Below are positions 15,257-23,746 of a stretch of DNA of 26,839 bases, piece by piece (the first letter of the stretch is position 1; each line of letters begins with the position of its first letter). Source of the stretch: Mageeibacillus sp. UBA6980. GTDB taxonomy: Bacteria; Bacillota; Clostridia; Saccharofermentanales; Saccharofermentanaceae. The notes under the pieces are model-generated. The model saw nothing but the letters and a program-made list of their open reading frames with translations. It did not search any database and was not told the DNA's origin. The DNA is taken from contig DJYK01000030.1 in assembly GCA_002450095.1 (NCBI GenBank), positions 1 through 26,839 on the forward strand. The letters run 5' to 3'. A program made the translations under genes and the position numbers.

Positions 15257-16555
15257 GTGCAGGATATCAAGGGAAATTATATCTATGAGAATATAATCTC
15301 AAGCCTTACCGAAGGAGTTCTCGTTATAGGATTCGACGGTAAGGTGGCGGTCTGCAATAACGCAGTGTGCGATATCCTGGAGATTTCACGGGATCGGCTT
15401 ATAGATAACAGCATTGCATCCATTATGCAGACTACAAAGAAGAATGATAAATTCTTCGAGGCTATCCTCGACGCACTGTTCGAGAAGGAGCGGATGAGTA
15501 AGATCGTTCCATGGATCATGGACGGCGAGATCAAGTACTATATGATCTCAACGTCAGTATTGATGCAGAACAATGAGAAGATCGCTCTGATCGTTGTCAT
15601 CGCCGATCACACGGAACAGACGAACCTCCTAATAGATAACAAGAATCTCGCCGAACGTATCGAATGCATAATGAATTCTTTCGTTGAGGTCCTGATCACG
15701 GCGATCGAAGAGAAATCGACATATAATGCGAATCATACCAAGAGCATGGTCAGGTATGCGATCCGGTATATAGGGGCGCTTCAAAGTGAAGGCAAACTTA
15801 CCGATTATACCGAGGACAAGCTCAAGGCTTTCCTTATGAGCATCTGGCTCCATGACATAGGCAAGCTTCTTATACCGCCCGAGATCATGGATAAACCTAC
15901 CCGACTCGGTGACGCTTACGAGAGGATCTTTAACAGGATCGAGATCGGTAAGCTCATGCTCCGCATATTATCTCTTGAGGGGATAATATCGGAAGATGAA
16001 GCGAAGACAGAGATCAAAGATCTTGATGAAGCGTTCGAACTTATAAGAACTGCCAATACCGTAGGTTTTCTTGAAGATGATATAATCAACAGGATAGAGG
16101 AGATCTCGAAGATGAGTTGCTATCTGTCTGACGGAACACAGACGGCGCTGCTCACTCCGGGAGAGAAGGAGGCTCTTTGCGTAAGGAAGGGAACCCTTAC
16201 AGATGCCGAGAGAGCCGTTATAGAGTCTCATGTTGTACTGACATCGCGGCTTTTGTCCAAGATGCAGTTCAGTGCAAATTACGAGAAGGTTCCCGAGTGG
16301 GCCGGAGGTCATCATGAGCTTCTTGACGGAAGCGGGTATCCGAATCATCTTAAGGGCGATGAGATCCCGTGGGAGACAAGGCTCCTTACGATAATCGATG
16401 TTTATGATGCCCTTACTGCCGAGGACCGGCCATACAAGAAGCCTCTTGAGCCGCAGAAGGCATTCGACGTACTGAAGGATATGGCCGACAAAGGCAAGAT
16501 CGACCGTGAACTGTTGGAAAGTTTTATCGAGAGTAAGGCTTGGAGAAATGATTAA
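15257..16555 (+). CDS. PAS / HD-GYP domain signalling protein (candidate c-di-GMP phosphodiesterase)
   Basis: 432 aa, GTG start directly after the hydrolase stop, with GGAG at 15244-15247. Residues 8-120 form a PAS-like sensor (SLTEGVLVIGFDGKVAVCNNAV). The rest is HD-GYP: H160, HD at H199-D200 in LHDIGKLLIP, HHE at 352-354, GSGYP at 358-362 and IIDVYDALTAEDRPYK. HD-GYP enzymes hydrolyse c-di-GMP or related cyclic dinucleotides using a metal centre. About 90 extra, mostly helical residues (about 219-310) are inserted between the HD half and the KGTLTDAERAVIESH helix, so substrate or control may differ from standard members. It is tightly packed with the phosphatase downstream. Confidence 0.9.
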   Translation: MQDIKGNYIYENIISSLTEGVLVIGFDGKVAVCNNAVCDILEISRDRLIDNSIASIMQTTKKNDKFFEAILDALFEKERMSKIVPWIMDGEIKYYMISTSVLMQNNEKIALIVVIADHTEQTNLLIDNKNLAERIECIMNSFVEVLITAIEEKSTYNANHTKSMVRYAIRYIGALQSEGKLTDYTEDKLKAFLMSIWLHDIGKLLIPPEIMDKPTRLGDAYERIFNRIEIGKLMLRILSLEGIISEDEAKTEIKDLDEAFELIRTANTVGFLEDDIINRIEEISKMSCYLSDGTQTALLTPGEKEALCVRKGTLTDAERAVIESHVVLTSRLLSKMQFSANYEKVPEWAGGHHELLDGSGYPNHLKGDEIPWETRLLTIIDVYDALTAEDRPYKKPLEPQKAFDVLKDMADKGKIDRELLESFIESKAWRND

Positions 16556-18739
16556 ATGAAAAAGTTTTTCGGATTTACTATTGGCGGACTTAAGCATAAG
16601 ATCCTCACTTTGGTCTTCTTCCTGCTTGTACTGGTATCGGTTTTTTACACTGTGATCACCGTTTACAGGAGTAACGCTTTAAATGAGACCGTAAGCGGCG
16701 CCAGAAATCAGCAACAGAAAGCGATAAGGGATGTGTCCACGGAGACGATGAGCCTTATCATAAATAATTCAATGACGAAGACCACTGCTTTGCAGGCCTA
16801 CATCGCAGATGATATGTTCAATGACATCAAGACCGATGTACTGACTTTGCAAAATCTCGCTTCTTCCGTTTTCTCTAACAGGAATAAACTCGATCCTGCG
16901 CCTGTCTTCGGCCCTGACGCTTCGAACGACGGAATAATGACCGCTCAGGCCCTGGCTGAGGAAGGTGTGGATATAAACACCTCAGAATATCTGTCTACTA
17001 TCTCGCACATCGGAGACTTCATGATCGCCATGTGTGAAAACTCTCCTTACATGAGCAACTGCTACGTAGGATTTGTTGACGGCACTCTGTATTGTGTTGA
17101 TGATGATTCAAGCAGCAAATTCGATGATAACGGTAATGTTATTCCTTTCCCCGTAAGAGAACGGCCATGGTATACCGATGCGGTTGAGTCAGGAGAGTTA
17201 AACTTTACAGGCGTTATAACGGATACTTACTCCGGAAGATCATGCGTCACCTGTTCTGCTCCGATATATGCAAACGGTGAGCTTGTAGGTGTTATCGGCA
17301 TAGATCTGTTCCTTGATTCGATGCAGGACTATGTAGAACAGTCCATGAATTACGGCGGCTTCTTATGTATTGTTAATGAGAACGGGCATATCGTGTTTGC
17401 ACCTGAAGAAAACGGTGTATTCGAAGTGCAGGGTGAAGACGAAGCATTCGATCTGAGACGATCCGGAAATAACGGACTTGCGATGTTTATTAATGCCGCA
17501 TTGTCTTCGAGCACCGAGATCTATGAGGTTACGATCAACGATAAAGATTATTATGCCGCAGGAAGTCCGATCCCGACGGTAGGGTGGACTGTCGTATCTT
17601 TTATAGATAAAGCGTCAACAAATATGACGACTGAACAGATGCTCCTTGAATATGACCGCATCAATCAGGAAGCGAGCGCTTCTTTCTATTCAAGAGAAGA
17701 GTCATTAAAGAGTATCACTATCCTTTTGGGACTCTTGATACTTCTTATCGGAATAGTATCGACTCTGCTCCTTTCCAACCGTATCGTTAAGCCTATCGAG
17801 TCCATGACCCAAGAGATCATTGAAGGTGGCAAGACCGGTAAGCTCTTTGAAATGAAAGAGGTCTATAAGACAAATGATGAGATAGAAGTTCTCGCCGAGT
17901 CTTTTGATGAATTGTCTCGGAAGACAAAAGAATACATCGAAGACATAACGCAGATAACCAAGGAGAACGAGCGTATCAGCACGGAGCTTACCTTGGCGAC
18001 TGCAATACAGGCATCCATGCTGCCTCATATGTTCCCTCCGTTCCCGGACAGATCCGAATTCGATATCTATGCCGTCATGGATCCTGCAAGGGAGGTCGGA
18101 GGAGACTTCTATGATTTCTTTCTTATTGATGAGAATCACCTGTGTCTCGTTATAGCCGATGTTTCCGGTAAGGGAATACCGGCGGCATTGTTTATGATGA
18201 TATCTAAGACGATACTTCAGAGTTGTGCAATGCTCGGTATGTCGCCGAAGGGTATTCTTGAAAAGACAAATGAAGCCTTGTGCTCGAATAATCAGGTTGA
18301 GATGTTCGTTACCTGTTGGATCGGTATCCTTGATATTAGAAGCGGCGTGCTTAAGGCAAGTAACGCAGGTCACGAGTATCCTGCCCTTAAGAGGGAAGGA
18401 GGTAAGTTTGAGCTTTATAAGGATAAGCACGGATTAGCTCTCGGTGCGATGGAAGATGCGGTCTATAATGAATATGAGATCAAACTCAATAAAGGTGATG
18501 AACTGTTCGTATATACCGACGGGGTGCCGGAGGCTACGAACTCTGATGAGAAGATGTTTAAGATCGAGAGAATGCTCGATGCTCTTAACAGCAACGACAC
18601 TTCTTCGATTCAGGAGCTTCTCGATAAAGTTAAGTCTTCTGTCGGAGATTTTGTAAAGGATGCTGAACAGTTTGATGATCTCACAATGCTGGGATTCAAG
18701 TATTACGGAAGTGATGATAATAAAGAGGAGGCACAATAA
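16556..18739 (+). CDS. Membrane sensor PP2C-type phosphatase: Cache-HAMP-SpoIIE (RsbU-like)
   Basis: 727 aa. TM1 is at about 18-37, followed by an extracellular double-Cache-like sensor (about 40-355: RERPWYTDAV, GVIGIDLFLDSM), TM2 about 385-407, a HAMP linker (408-465), then a SpoIIE/PP2C phosphatase (about 475-717). Metal-binding acids are in GGDFYD (515-520), ADVSGKG (534-540), TDG (654-656) and DDLTMLG (707-713). The family dephosphorylates a phospho-STAS antagonist (RsbV/SpoIIAA type), freeing it to bind its anti-sigma-like kinase. The likely substrate is the STAS protein at 21069-21368. The ATG follows the HD-GYP stop with no gap and its own stop overlaps the next ATG, so it is within an operon. 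Confidence 0.92.
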   Translation: MKKFFGFTIGGLKHKILTLVFFLLVLVSVFYTVITVYRSNALNETVSGARNQQQKAIRDVSTETMSLIINNSMTKTTALQAYIADDMFNDIKTDVLTLQNLASSVFSNRNKLDPAPVFGPDASNDGIMTAQALAEEGVDINTSEYLSTISHIGDFMIAMCENSPYMSNCYVGFVDGTLYCVDDDSSSKFDDNGNVIPFPVRERPWYTDAVESGELNFTGVITDTYSGRSCVTCSAPIYANGELVGVIGIDLFLDSMQDYVEQSMNYGGFLCIVNENGHIVFAPEENGVFEVQGEDEAFDLRRSGNNGLAMFINAALSSSTEIYEVTINDKDYYAAGSPIPTVGWTVVSFIDKASTNMTTEQMLLEYDRINQEASASFYSREESLKSITILLGLLILLIGIVSTLLLSNRIVKPIESMTQEIIEGGKTGKLFEMKEVYKTNDEIEVLAESFDELSRKTKEYIEDITQITKENERISTELTLATAIQASMLPHMFPPFPDRSEFDIYAVMDPAREVGGDFYDFFLIDENHLCLVIADVSGKGIPAALFMMISKTILQSCAMLGMSPKGILEKTNEALCSNNQVEMFVTCWIGILDIRSGVLKASNAGHEYPALKREGGKFELYKDKHGLALGAMEDAVYNEYEIKLNKGDELFVYTDGVPEATNSDEKMFKIERMLDALNSNDTSSIQELLDKVKSSVGDFVKDAEQFDDLTMLGFKYYGSDDNKEEAQ
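18727..18731 (+). promoter_or_regulatory. Shine-Dalgarno inside the phosphatase gene end
   Basis: GGAGG lies 7 nt before the ATG at 18739, which overlaps the phosphatase stop as TAATG. It allows strong independent initiation. Confidence 0.75.
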
Positions 18740-19350
18740 TGGACAAGAGAATAGTGACTATCGATACAGACGGAAACGGCTTTGAGCATGCTCTCGAGAT
18801 CACCGATTCGTTCGGTAAGAATGCCGGATTGTCAGACAAAGAAGCGTTAAGGCTTCATCTTCTGGGCGAGGAATTGATAGGTCTTATGAGAGGAACCGTC
18901 GGCGGTATCAAAGCCGATTATTCAGTCGAGTGTGAAGGGAGAAGTTTTATCCTTTCCCTGGAAGGTGATGTAAAGCTTGACGCCAAGATCCAAAAAGAGC
19001 TTCTTGAAGCCGCGACGGACGGAAAGAACAATGCTGCGAGCACATTCACCGGTATGATCAAAGTGATGATCGGCAATCTGACATTGCCTGGAACCCTCGG
19101 GCATACATTCGTATCCGGTTTGTCAATGGGGCTTATTAGTATGGGAAGTCCGACTGCCGGTCTCGAATCGAATGCCGGAACGGAAGCATATATGTGGTCT
19201 ATGGAAAAGTATATGGATTCTGCCAACGGCAATGAGGATCGTGATATTAAAGACACATTTGAAAGATCGATCGTTGCGAATATCGCAGATGACGTTAAGG
19301 TGAGCATAGTGAAGCCTCATGTCCTTATCGAGATCTATAAAGCATTCTAA
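18739..19350 (+). CDS. Partner-switch-associated protein A (paralogue of 21379-21999), function unknown
   Basis: 203 aa. I do not recognise a named family. The segment LRLHLLGEELIGLMRGTVGG (38-57) resembles the helix bearing the N-box of RsbW-like ATPases, and a two-strand stretch YSVECEGRSFILSLEGD follows. However, the N-box Asn and the later DxGxP and GGLG boxes are absent, so ATP binding is doubtful. A Gly/Ser-rich central part (115-145) leads to a conserved tail (EAYMWSMEKYM ... FERSIVANIADDVKVSI). The same layout appears in the protein at 21379-21999. It starts on the stop of the SpoIIE phosphatase and lies 20 nt before nhaC. Inference: a binding partner or modulator of the switch. Confidence 0.75.
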   Translation: MDKRIVTIDTDGNGFEHALEITDSFGKNAGLSDKEALRLHLLGEELIGLMRGTVGGIKADYSVECEGRSFILSLEGDVKLDAKIQKELLEAATDGKNNAASTFTGMIKVMIGNLTLPGTLGHTFVSGLSMGLISMGSPTAGLESNAGTEAYMWSMEKYMDSANGNEDRDIKDTFERSIVANIADDVKVSIVKPHVLIEIYKAF

Positions 19351-19370
19351 AATTATTTCGGAGTTTTTTA

Positions 19371-20987
19371 ATGAAAGAGAATAACAGGTATAAGTTAGGC
19401 TTGGGGGCGGCAGTTGTTGCTCTTTTGGGTTTGTGGGCAGTTGCGGTTTATGCAGAGTACCCGGGGGCATTGGTCGAAGGTCAATCCAGATATTACATGA
19501 CCATCTGGTCTCTTCTTCCCCCTATGATCGCCATAGTTCTGGCGCTGCTCACCAAAGAAGTTTATTCTTCATTGTTTATAGGCATTATCGTCGGCGGAAT
19601 GCTGTATTCCAATTTCAATTTTGAAGGAATGCTCACGCATGTTTTCAATCAGGGTATCGTAGCATCCATAGCAGATCCTTATAACGTCGGCATTCTCGTT
19701 TTTCTGGTAATACTCGGTATCATGGTGATACTGATGAACAAGGCAGGCGGCTCAGCCGCATTCGGAAGATGGGCCTCTGAACACATCAGGTCGCGTGCCG
19801 GAGCTCAGATCGCTACCATAGCACTCGGCGTCTTGATCTTTATCGATGACTATTTCAACTGTCTTACAGTAGGTTCGGTTATGAGACCTGTCTGCGATAA
19901 GAGTAAGATCTCCCGTGCAAAGCTTGCCTATCTTATCGATGCCACAGCAGCACCGGTATGTATCATTGCACCTGTATCATCGTGGGCTGCAGCCGTCTCG
20001 TCCTATGTTGAAGACGGAAACGGTCTTTATCTTTTTATCAGAGCCATACCTTTTAACTTCTATGCGCTCCTTACGATAGTGATGATGATCTTCCTGTCTG
20101 TTACAGGTATGGACTACGGTCCTATGGCAAGGCACGAGAAGAACGCCAAGGAGAAGGGGGATGTTTTCTCGGGCGTAAAGGATATGGCTTCTGAGCTTTC
20201 CGAGAACAGCAATCCTAAGGGAAAGGTTATAGATCTGGTCTTCCCGATAGCCGTGCTCATTATTTCCTGTATAATCGGCATGATCTATTCAGGCGGCTTC
20301 TTCTCCGGTGAGTCATTTGTAGATGCTTTCTCGAATTCCGATGCCTCCGTAGGTCTGATGTTAGGTTCTGCGGTTACTCTGATAATTACGTGTATATATC
20401 TTCTGATGAGAAGAGTGTTGAACTTCAAGCAGGTTACGGAATCCATACCGGAAGGATTTAAATCCATGGTTCCGGCGATCCTTATCCTCACTTTCGCATG
20501 GAGTCTTAAAGCCATGACTGACAGCCTCGGTGCCAAGCAGTTTGTTGAAGAGGTTGTAAGAAACTCCGCCGGAGGCTTCCAGTCGTTCCTTCCCGCCATC
20601 GTTTTCTTCATCGCGGTAGGACTGTCGTTCTCCACAGGTACCTCATGGGGAACATTCGGTATCCTGATCCCGATAACTCTCGGAGTTTTCCCTCTGACGG
20701 ACCCTTTGGGCGTTGTTTGTGTATCAGCCTGTATGGCAGGAGCCGTATGCGGCGACCACTGTTCTCCGATATCCGACACGACCATCATGGCAAGTGCGGG
20801 TGCACAATGTGATCATGTAACTCATGTATCGACCCAGCTGCCATACGCTCTTACGGTAGCGGCTGTAAGTTTTGTAAGCTACTTAATCGCAGGATTCCTG
20901 CCCAATGCCGTCCTTGTTTTGCCGATAGCGACAGTTCTGATGATCGGCACTTTGCTCGGGATAAACTTTGCACTTAATAAGAAATAA
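19371..20987 (+). CDS. NhaC-family Na+/H+ antiporter
   Basis: 538 aa, about 12 membrane segments. Family motifs include IFIDDYFNCLTVGSVMRPVCDK (157-177), DATAAPVCIIAPVSSWA (190-206), SFSTGTSWGTFGI and AGAVCGDHCSPISDTTIMAS, the last with the conserved Asp-His-Ser-Pro core. NhaC proteins exchange Na+ for protons, and some relatives exchange metabolites such as malate/lactate. GGAG at 19360-19363 precedes the ATG. It sits inside the partner-switch cluster, directly after protein A and before the STAS gene, which has its own -10 box. This placement suggests that the switch responds to or controls ion homeostasis, but this is not shown by sequence. Confidence 0.92.
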   Translation: MKENNRYKLGLGAAVVALLGLWAVAVYAEYPGALVEGQSRYYMTIWSLLPPMIAIVLALLTKEVYSSLFIGIIVGGMLYSNFNFEGMLTHVFNQGIVASIADPYNVGILVFLVILGIMVILMNKAGGSAAFGRWASEHIRSRAGAQIATIALGVLIFIDDYFNCLTVGSVMRPVCDKSKISRAKLAYLIDATAAPVCIIAPVSSWAAAVSSYVEDGNGLYLFIRAIPFNFYALLTIVMMIFLSVTGMDYGPMARHEKNAKEKGDVFSGVKDMASELSENSNPKGKVIDLVFPIAVLIISCIIGMIYSGGFFSGESFVDAFSNSDASVGLMLGSAVTLIITCIYLLMRRVLNFKQVTESIPEGFKSMVPAILILTFAWSLKAMTDSLGAKQFVEEVVRNSAGGFQSFLPAIVFFIAVGLSFSTGTSWGTFGILIPITLGVFPLTDPLGVVCVSACMAGAVCGDHCSPISDTTIMASAGAQCDHVTHVSTQLPYALTVAAVSFVSYLIAGFLPNAVLVLPIATVLMIGTLLGINFALNKK

Positions 20988-21019
20988 AACCGCAATTAGT
21001 ATTGATAAATAAATTATAG

Positions 21020-21025
21020 TATAAT
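21020..21025 (+). promoter_or_regulatory. -10 box upstream of the STAS gene
   Basis: Consensus TATAAT in the 81-bp AT-rich gap between nhaC and the STAS gene. No good -35 is found at 16-18 bp. It suggests the second half of the cluster has its own promoter. Confidence 0.4.
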
Positions 21026-21068
21026 CACGTTTAGTAAAATCGAATCTAATTTAAAAGGGAGAAACAAT

Positions 21069-21368
21069 ATGTTGAACATTACAAAGCATTCTAGCGGTAA
21101 GAACCTTGAGCTTGCCATAGAGGGCAGACTCGATACGACAACTGCTCCTCAGCTTGAGGAGATAGTTCGTAACGGCCTTTCCGGAGTTGAGTCGCTCGTA
21201 TTCGATTTTGTAAAGCTCGAATATATTTCCAGTGCCGGACTTCGAGTTCTGCTCGCAGCACAGAAGATAATGAACAAGCAGGGTAAGATGGTCGTTAAGA
21301 ATGCTTCCGAGGAAGTTAAGGAGATCTTCGAGGTGACCGGATTCTCCGATATTATGACTATCGAGTGA
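21069..21368 (+). CDS. STAS-domain anti-sigma-factor antagonist (RsbV/SpoIIAA type)
   Basis: 99 aa, a single STAS domain. EGRLDTTTAPQLE (18-30) and LEYISSAGLRVLL (50-62) are the family hallmarks. By alignment with SpoIIAA the phosphorylated serine should be S55 in ISSAGLR. The unphosphorylated form binds the partner kinase; phosphorylation by the kinase releases it and a PP2C phosphatase resets it. All three parts are here: this gene, the RsbW-like gene at 22019 and the SpoIIE phosphatase at 16556. AAGGGAG at 21055-21061 precedes the ATG by 7 nt. Protein B starts 10 nt after the stop. Confidence 0.95.
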   Translation: MLNITKHSSGKNLELAIEGRLDTTTAPQLEEIVRNGLSGVESLVFDFVKLEYISSAGLRVLLAAQKIMNKQGKMVVKNASEEVKEIFEVTGFSDIMTIE

Positions 21369-21378
21369 GGTCTGTTCA

Positions 21379-21999
21379 ATGACTGCATCGGATAAGCTTT
21401 ATATAGATAATACCGATGAGAAAGCTACGGCTGCTCTTGCCATGGCCGATGAGTTTATCGGATCATTGGACGTTGACGCCAAGAAAGCAATCCATCTTCG
21501 TCTTCTTGCCGAAGAGACGATCGGAATGGTCAGAGCGATGACCGGCGATTTTGACGCTTACTTCTGGATGGAAAATGACGGTGAGTATAGAGTAAGACTT
21601 GATGTTTTTACGGATATGGATCTTAACAAGAAGAACGAGCTTCTCTCTTTATCGACCTCCGGCGTTAATACCTCAGCCAAAGGCTTTATGGGGAAGATAA
21701 GGGAATTCATCGAGAACAGTCTTCTCGGATTTGATTATTCGATGAAGCTTCAGCAGCAGTCCGGTTCGGAGATCGGCTATTCCTATATGGGTATGGGAAT
21801 GGTCGGAGATTATCCGATGACTTCATCTTATATCTGGTCATTACAGAACTATAAGAATGCTCTGGATGAAAGCGATTCGGATGTCGACAGGACCGAGGCT
21901 TATGATGAATTGGAGAGATCCATTGTTGCAAGTCTTGCCAAAGATGTTATTGTGGGAGTTAAGAGTAATGAAGTCAATCTGACTATCGTAGCTCGCTGA
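21379..21999 (+). CDS. Partner-switch-associated protein B (paralogue of 18739-19350), function unknown
   Basis: 206 aa. It aligns along its length with protein A: IHLRLLAEETIGMVRAMTGD against LRLHLLGEELIGLMRGTVGG; WMENDGEYRVRLDV against VECEGRSFILSLEG; YIWSLQNYKNALDE against YMWSMEKYMDSANG; and ELERSIVASLAKDVIVGVK against TFERSIVANIADDVKVSIV. The helix recalls an RsbW-type N-box helix (AEE), but no asparagine and no G-boxes are seen. The centre is Gly/Met-rich. It is placed between the STAS antagonist and the RsbW-like kinase, with 10-nt and 19-nt gaps, so it is co-expressed with both. It probably binds one of them; no enzymatic role can be claimed. Confidence 0.75.
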   Translation: MTASDKLYIDNTDEKATAALAMADEFIGSLDVDAKKAIHLRLLAEETIGMVRAMTGDFDAYFWMENDGEYRVRLDVFTDMDLNKKNELLSLSTSGVNTSAKGFMGKIREFIENSLLGFDYSMKLQQQSGSEIGYSYMGMGMVGDYPMTSSYIWSLQNYKNALDESDSDVDRTEAYDELERSIVASLAKDVIVGVKSNEVNLTIVAR

Positions 22000-22018
22000 T
22001 GAATGATTGAGGTGTATC

Positions 22019-22444
22019 ATGACAGATACTGATAATAAAGAATTAACAATAGAAGCTCTGGCTGAGAATCTGCCTCAAGTAGTTGAATTCGTAGACGATA
22101 AGCTTGAACAGGCAGATTGCCCGATGAAGATCCAGATGCAGATCGATGTTGCTCTTGAAGAGATATTCATCAATATTGCAAGTTATGCCTATAATCCCGA
22201 TAAAGGTACCGCCACGGTACGTGTTGAGGTAAGCGAAGAACCTGTGGTAGTAACCATTACATTCGTAGATCACGGTATCCCTTACGATCCGCTCGCGAAA
22301 GAGGATCCTGACGTTACATTGTCAGCCGAAGAGAGGGAGATCGGCGGTCTCGGAATATTTATGACCAAGAAACTCATGGACGACGTTGTTTATGAGTATA
22401 AGGACGGAAGTAATATATTAAGGCTGATAAAGCGTTTTAAATGA
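22019..22444 (+). CDS. RsbW/SpoIIAB-like serine kinase (GHKL ATPase)
   Basis: 141 aa. The ATP site is intact: N-box ALEEIFINIASYAYNP (E47/E48, N52), G1 box VDHGIPYDP (83-91, D84) and G2 box GGLGIFMTKKLMD (109-121). Such kinases hold a target protein, usually a sigma factor, and phosphorylate the STAS antagonist. The partner STAS gene lies 650 nt upstream. No sigma factor is in this window, so the output may be encoded elsewhere or may not be a sigma factor. The frame is open from a TTG at 22007, but TTGAGGTG at 22007-22014 is the ribosome binding site and ATG 22019 is the start. Confidence 0.92.
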   Translation: MTDTDNKELTIEALAENLPQVVEFVDDKLEQADCPMKIQMQIDVALEEIFINIASYAYNPDKGTATVRVEVSEEPVVVTITFVDHGIPYDPLAKEDPDVTLSAEEREIGGLGIFMTKKLMDDVVYEYKDGSNILRLIKRFK

Positions 22445-22447
22445 CAG

Positions 22448-23536
22448 ATGTCTGAAGCCCGCATAATTGCACTCGATTCTGCTGAATTAATAGGAAACAG
22501 GGTAAACAGGATCCTGTCCGAGTGGTGTGGCGGGAAAAACTATCTGATAAAAGCAGAATGTCCAAGATTCAGTACCGGTGAGGCCAAGTGCGTGATCAGG
22601 GAATCGGTTCAGGACAAAGATATATACATATTGGTTGACGTATGCAATAACTCCCTGACATACCAAATGCTCGGCGAACCTAACAGAATGTCACCGGACG
22701 ACCACTATCAGGATCTGAAGAGAGTTATCGCCGCATGTAACGGTAAAGCCCGAAGGATAACGGTTATCATGCCTTTTTTGTATGAAGGCAGACAGCACAG
22801 GAAGACAACAAGAGAGTCTCTTGATTGCGCGGTTATGTTAAGAGAACTGGAGACCATGGGCATTCACAGCCTGATTACATTTGACGCACATGACCCCAGA
22901 CTTCAGAATGTCGTTCCCCTTATGGCCGTTGAGAATGTATCTCCGGCCTTGCAGTTTACACAGGCTTTGCTGACCGAATATGAAGATCTCACTATCGATT
23001 CCAATCACATGATGTTTATAGCCCCTGATGAGGGAGCGACTGAGCGAGTTGTATTCCTTGCGACCTTGTTCGGTGTTAATATCGGCATGTTCTATAAAAG
23101 AAGAGATTATTCGAGGATAGTAGACGGTTCCAATCCCGTAATAGCACATGATTTCTGCGGAAGTTCGGTCGAAGGAAAGGATGTTATCGTAATAGACGAC
23201 ATGATCGCATCGGGCGGAAGCATACTTGATACTTCAAGACAGTTAAAGCAAATGGGTGCAGGCAGAGTATTTATATTCTCCACATTCGGACTGTTTACAA
23301 GCGGGCTTGCAAAGTTCGACAAAGCTTACGAAGAAGGTATATTCGACAGATTGTTTACGACTAATCTTGTCTATCAAAGACCCGCGCTTCTTGAGAAAGA
23401 GTATTATTTCTCCGTAAAGATGGACAGATATATTGCTGCGTTGATCGATACTTTGGACAGGGGAGAGACCTTGCAGGCGATAACCAAACCGGCCGATAGA
23501 ATCAAGAATATTTTAGCGATATACAACAGCAAATAG
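22448..23536 (+). CDS. Divergent ribose-phosphate pyrophosphokinase-like protein
   Basis: 362 aa, longer than the usual ~315. PRPP-synthetase landmarks are present but altered: FSTGEAKCVIRESVQDKDIYI (41-61, normally FxDGEI...ESVRG.D), GRQHRKTTRES (114-124, normally RQDRK), FDAHDPRLQN (145-154, normally DLHxxQIQGFF), and the PRPP loop VIVIDDMIASGGS (246-258, normally DDMIDTGGT, so the third Asp is Ala). The standard enzyme makes PRPP from ribose-5-phosphate and ATP. This one could keep that activity or be a relative with another role. It starts 3 nt after the kinase stop, with no ribosome binding site, so it is coupled to the signalling operon. No terminator is visible after it. Confidence 0.82.
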   Translation: MSEARIIALDSAELIGNRVNRILSEWCGGKNYLIKAECPRFSTGEAKCVIRESVQDKDIYILVDVCNNSLTYQMLGEPNRMSPDDHYQDLKRVIAACNGKARRITVIMPFLYEGRQHRKTTRESLDCAVMLRELETMGIHSLITFDAHDPRLQNVVPLMAVENVSPALQFTQALLTEYEDLTIDSNHMMFIAPDEGATERVVFLATLFGVNIGMFYKRRDYSRIVDGSNPVIAHDFCGSSVEGKDVIVIDDMIASGGSILDTSRQLKQMGAGRVFIFSTFGLFTSGLAKFDKAYEEGIFDRLFTTNLVYQRPALLEKEYYFSVKMDRYIAALIDTLDRGETLQAITKPADRIKNILAIYNSK

Positions 23537-23661
23537 AGATTTCACTTTTCTGTCACAATTCAAAATCCCTGTATCCCTAATATCTCTGCGTTTTACATAT
23601 ATACAAACTGTGGGATTATGTAGAAATTGTGAAAAAATATTAACTTTTCGTGAAAAAGCAC

Positions 23662-23690
23662 TTGCAATTGAATTGTCAAGGATTTATTAT
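23662..23690 (+). promoter_or_regulatory. Promoter of the adhesin gene
   Basis: TTGCAA (23662-23667), a 17-bp spacer and TATTAT (23685-23690). The expected transcript start near 23697 leaves a leader of about 50 nt. The ~210-nt gap 23537-23746 is AT-rich and otherwise holds only a ribosome binding site (AGGGGGA, 23734-23740) 6 nt before the ATG. No hairpin terminator for the upstream operon was seen in it. Confidence 0.6.
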
Positions 23691-23746
23691 CAGGGTAACT
23701 AATTGTACTTTAGGGTTATTATGCCTAACAAGTAGGGGGATTTAAA

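Noticed and set aside
16081..16092. TATAATCAAC copy inside the HD-GYP gene
   Set aside because: It is within coding sequence, with no gene start downstream, so it is treated as chance.
23555..23676. ACAATTCAA (23555-23563) and TTGAATTGT (23668-23676) as an inverted repeat
   Set aside because: The arms are 9 bp, AT-rich and about 100 bp apart; this is near chance level in such a region.
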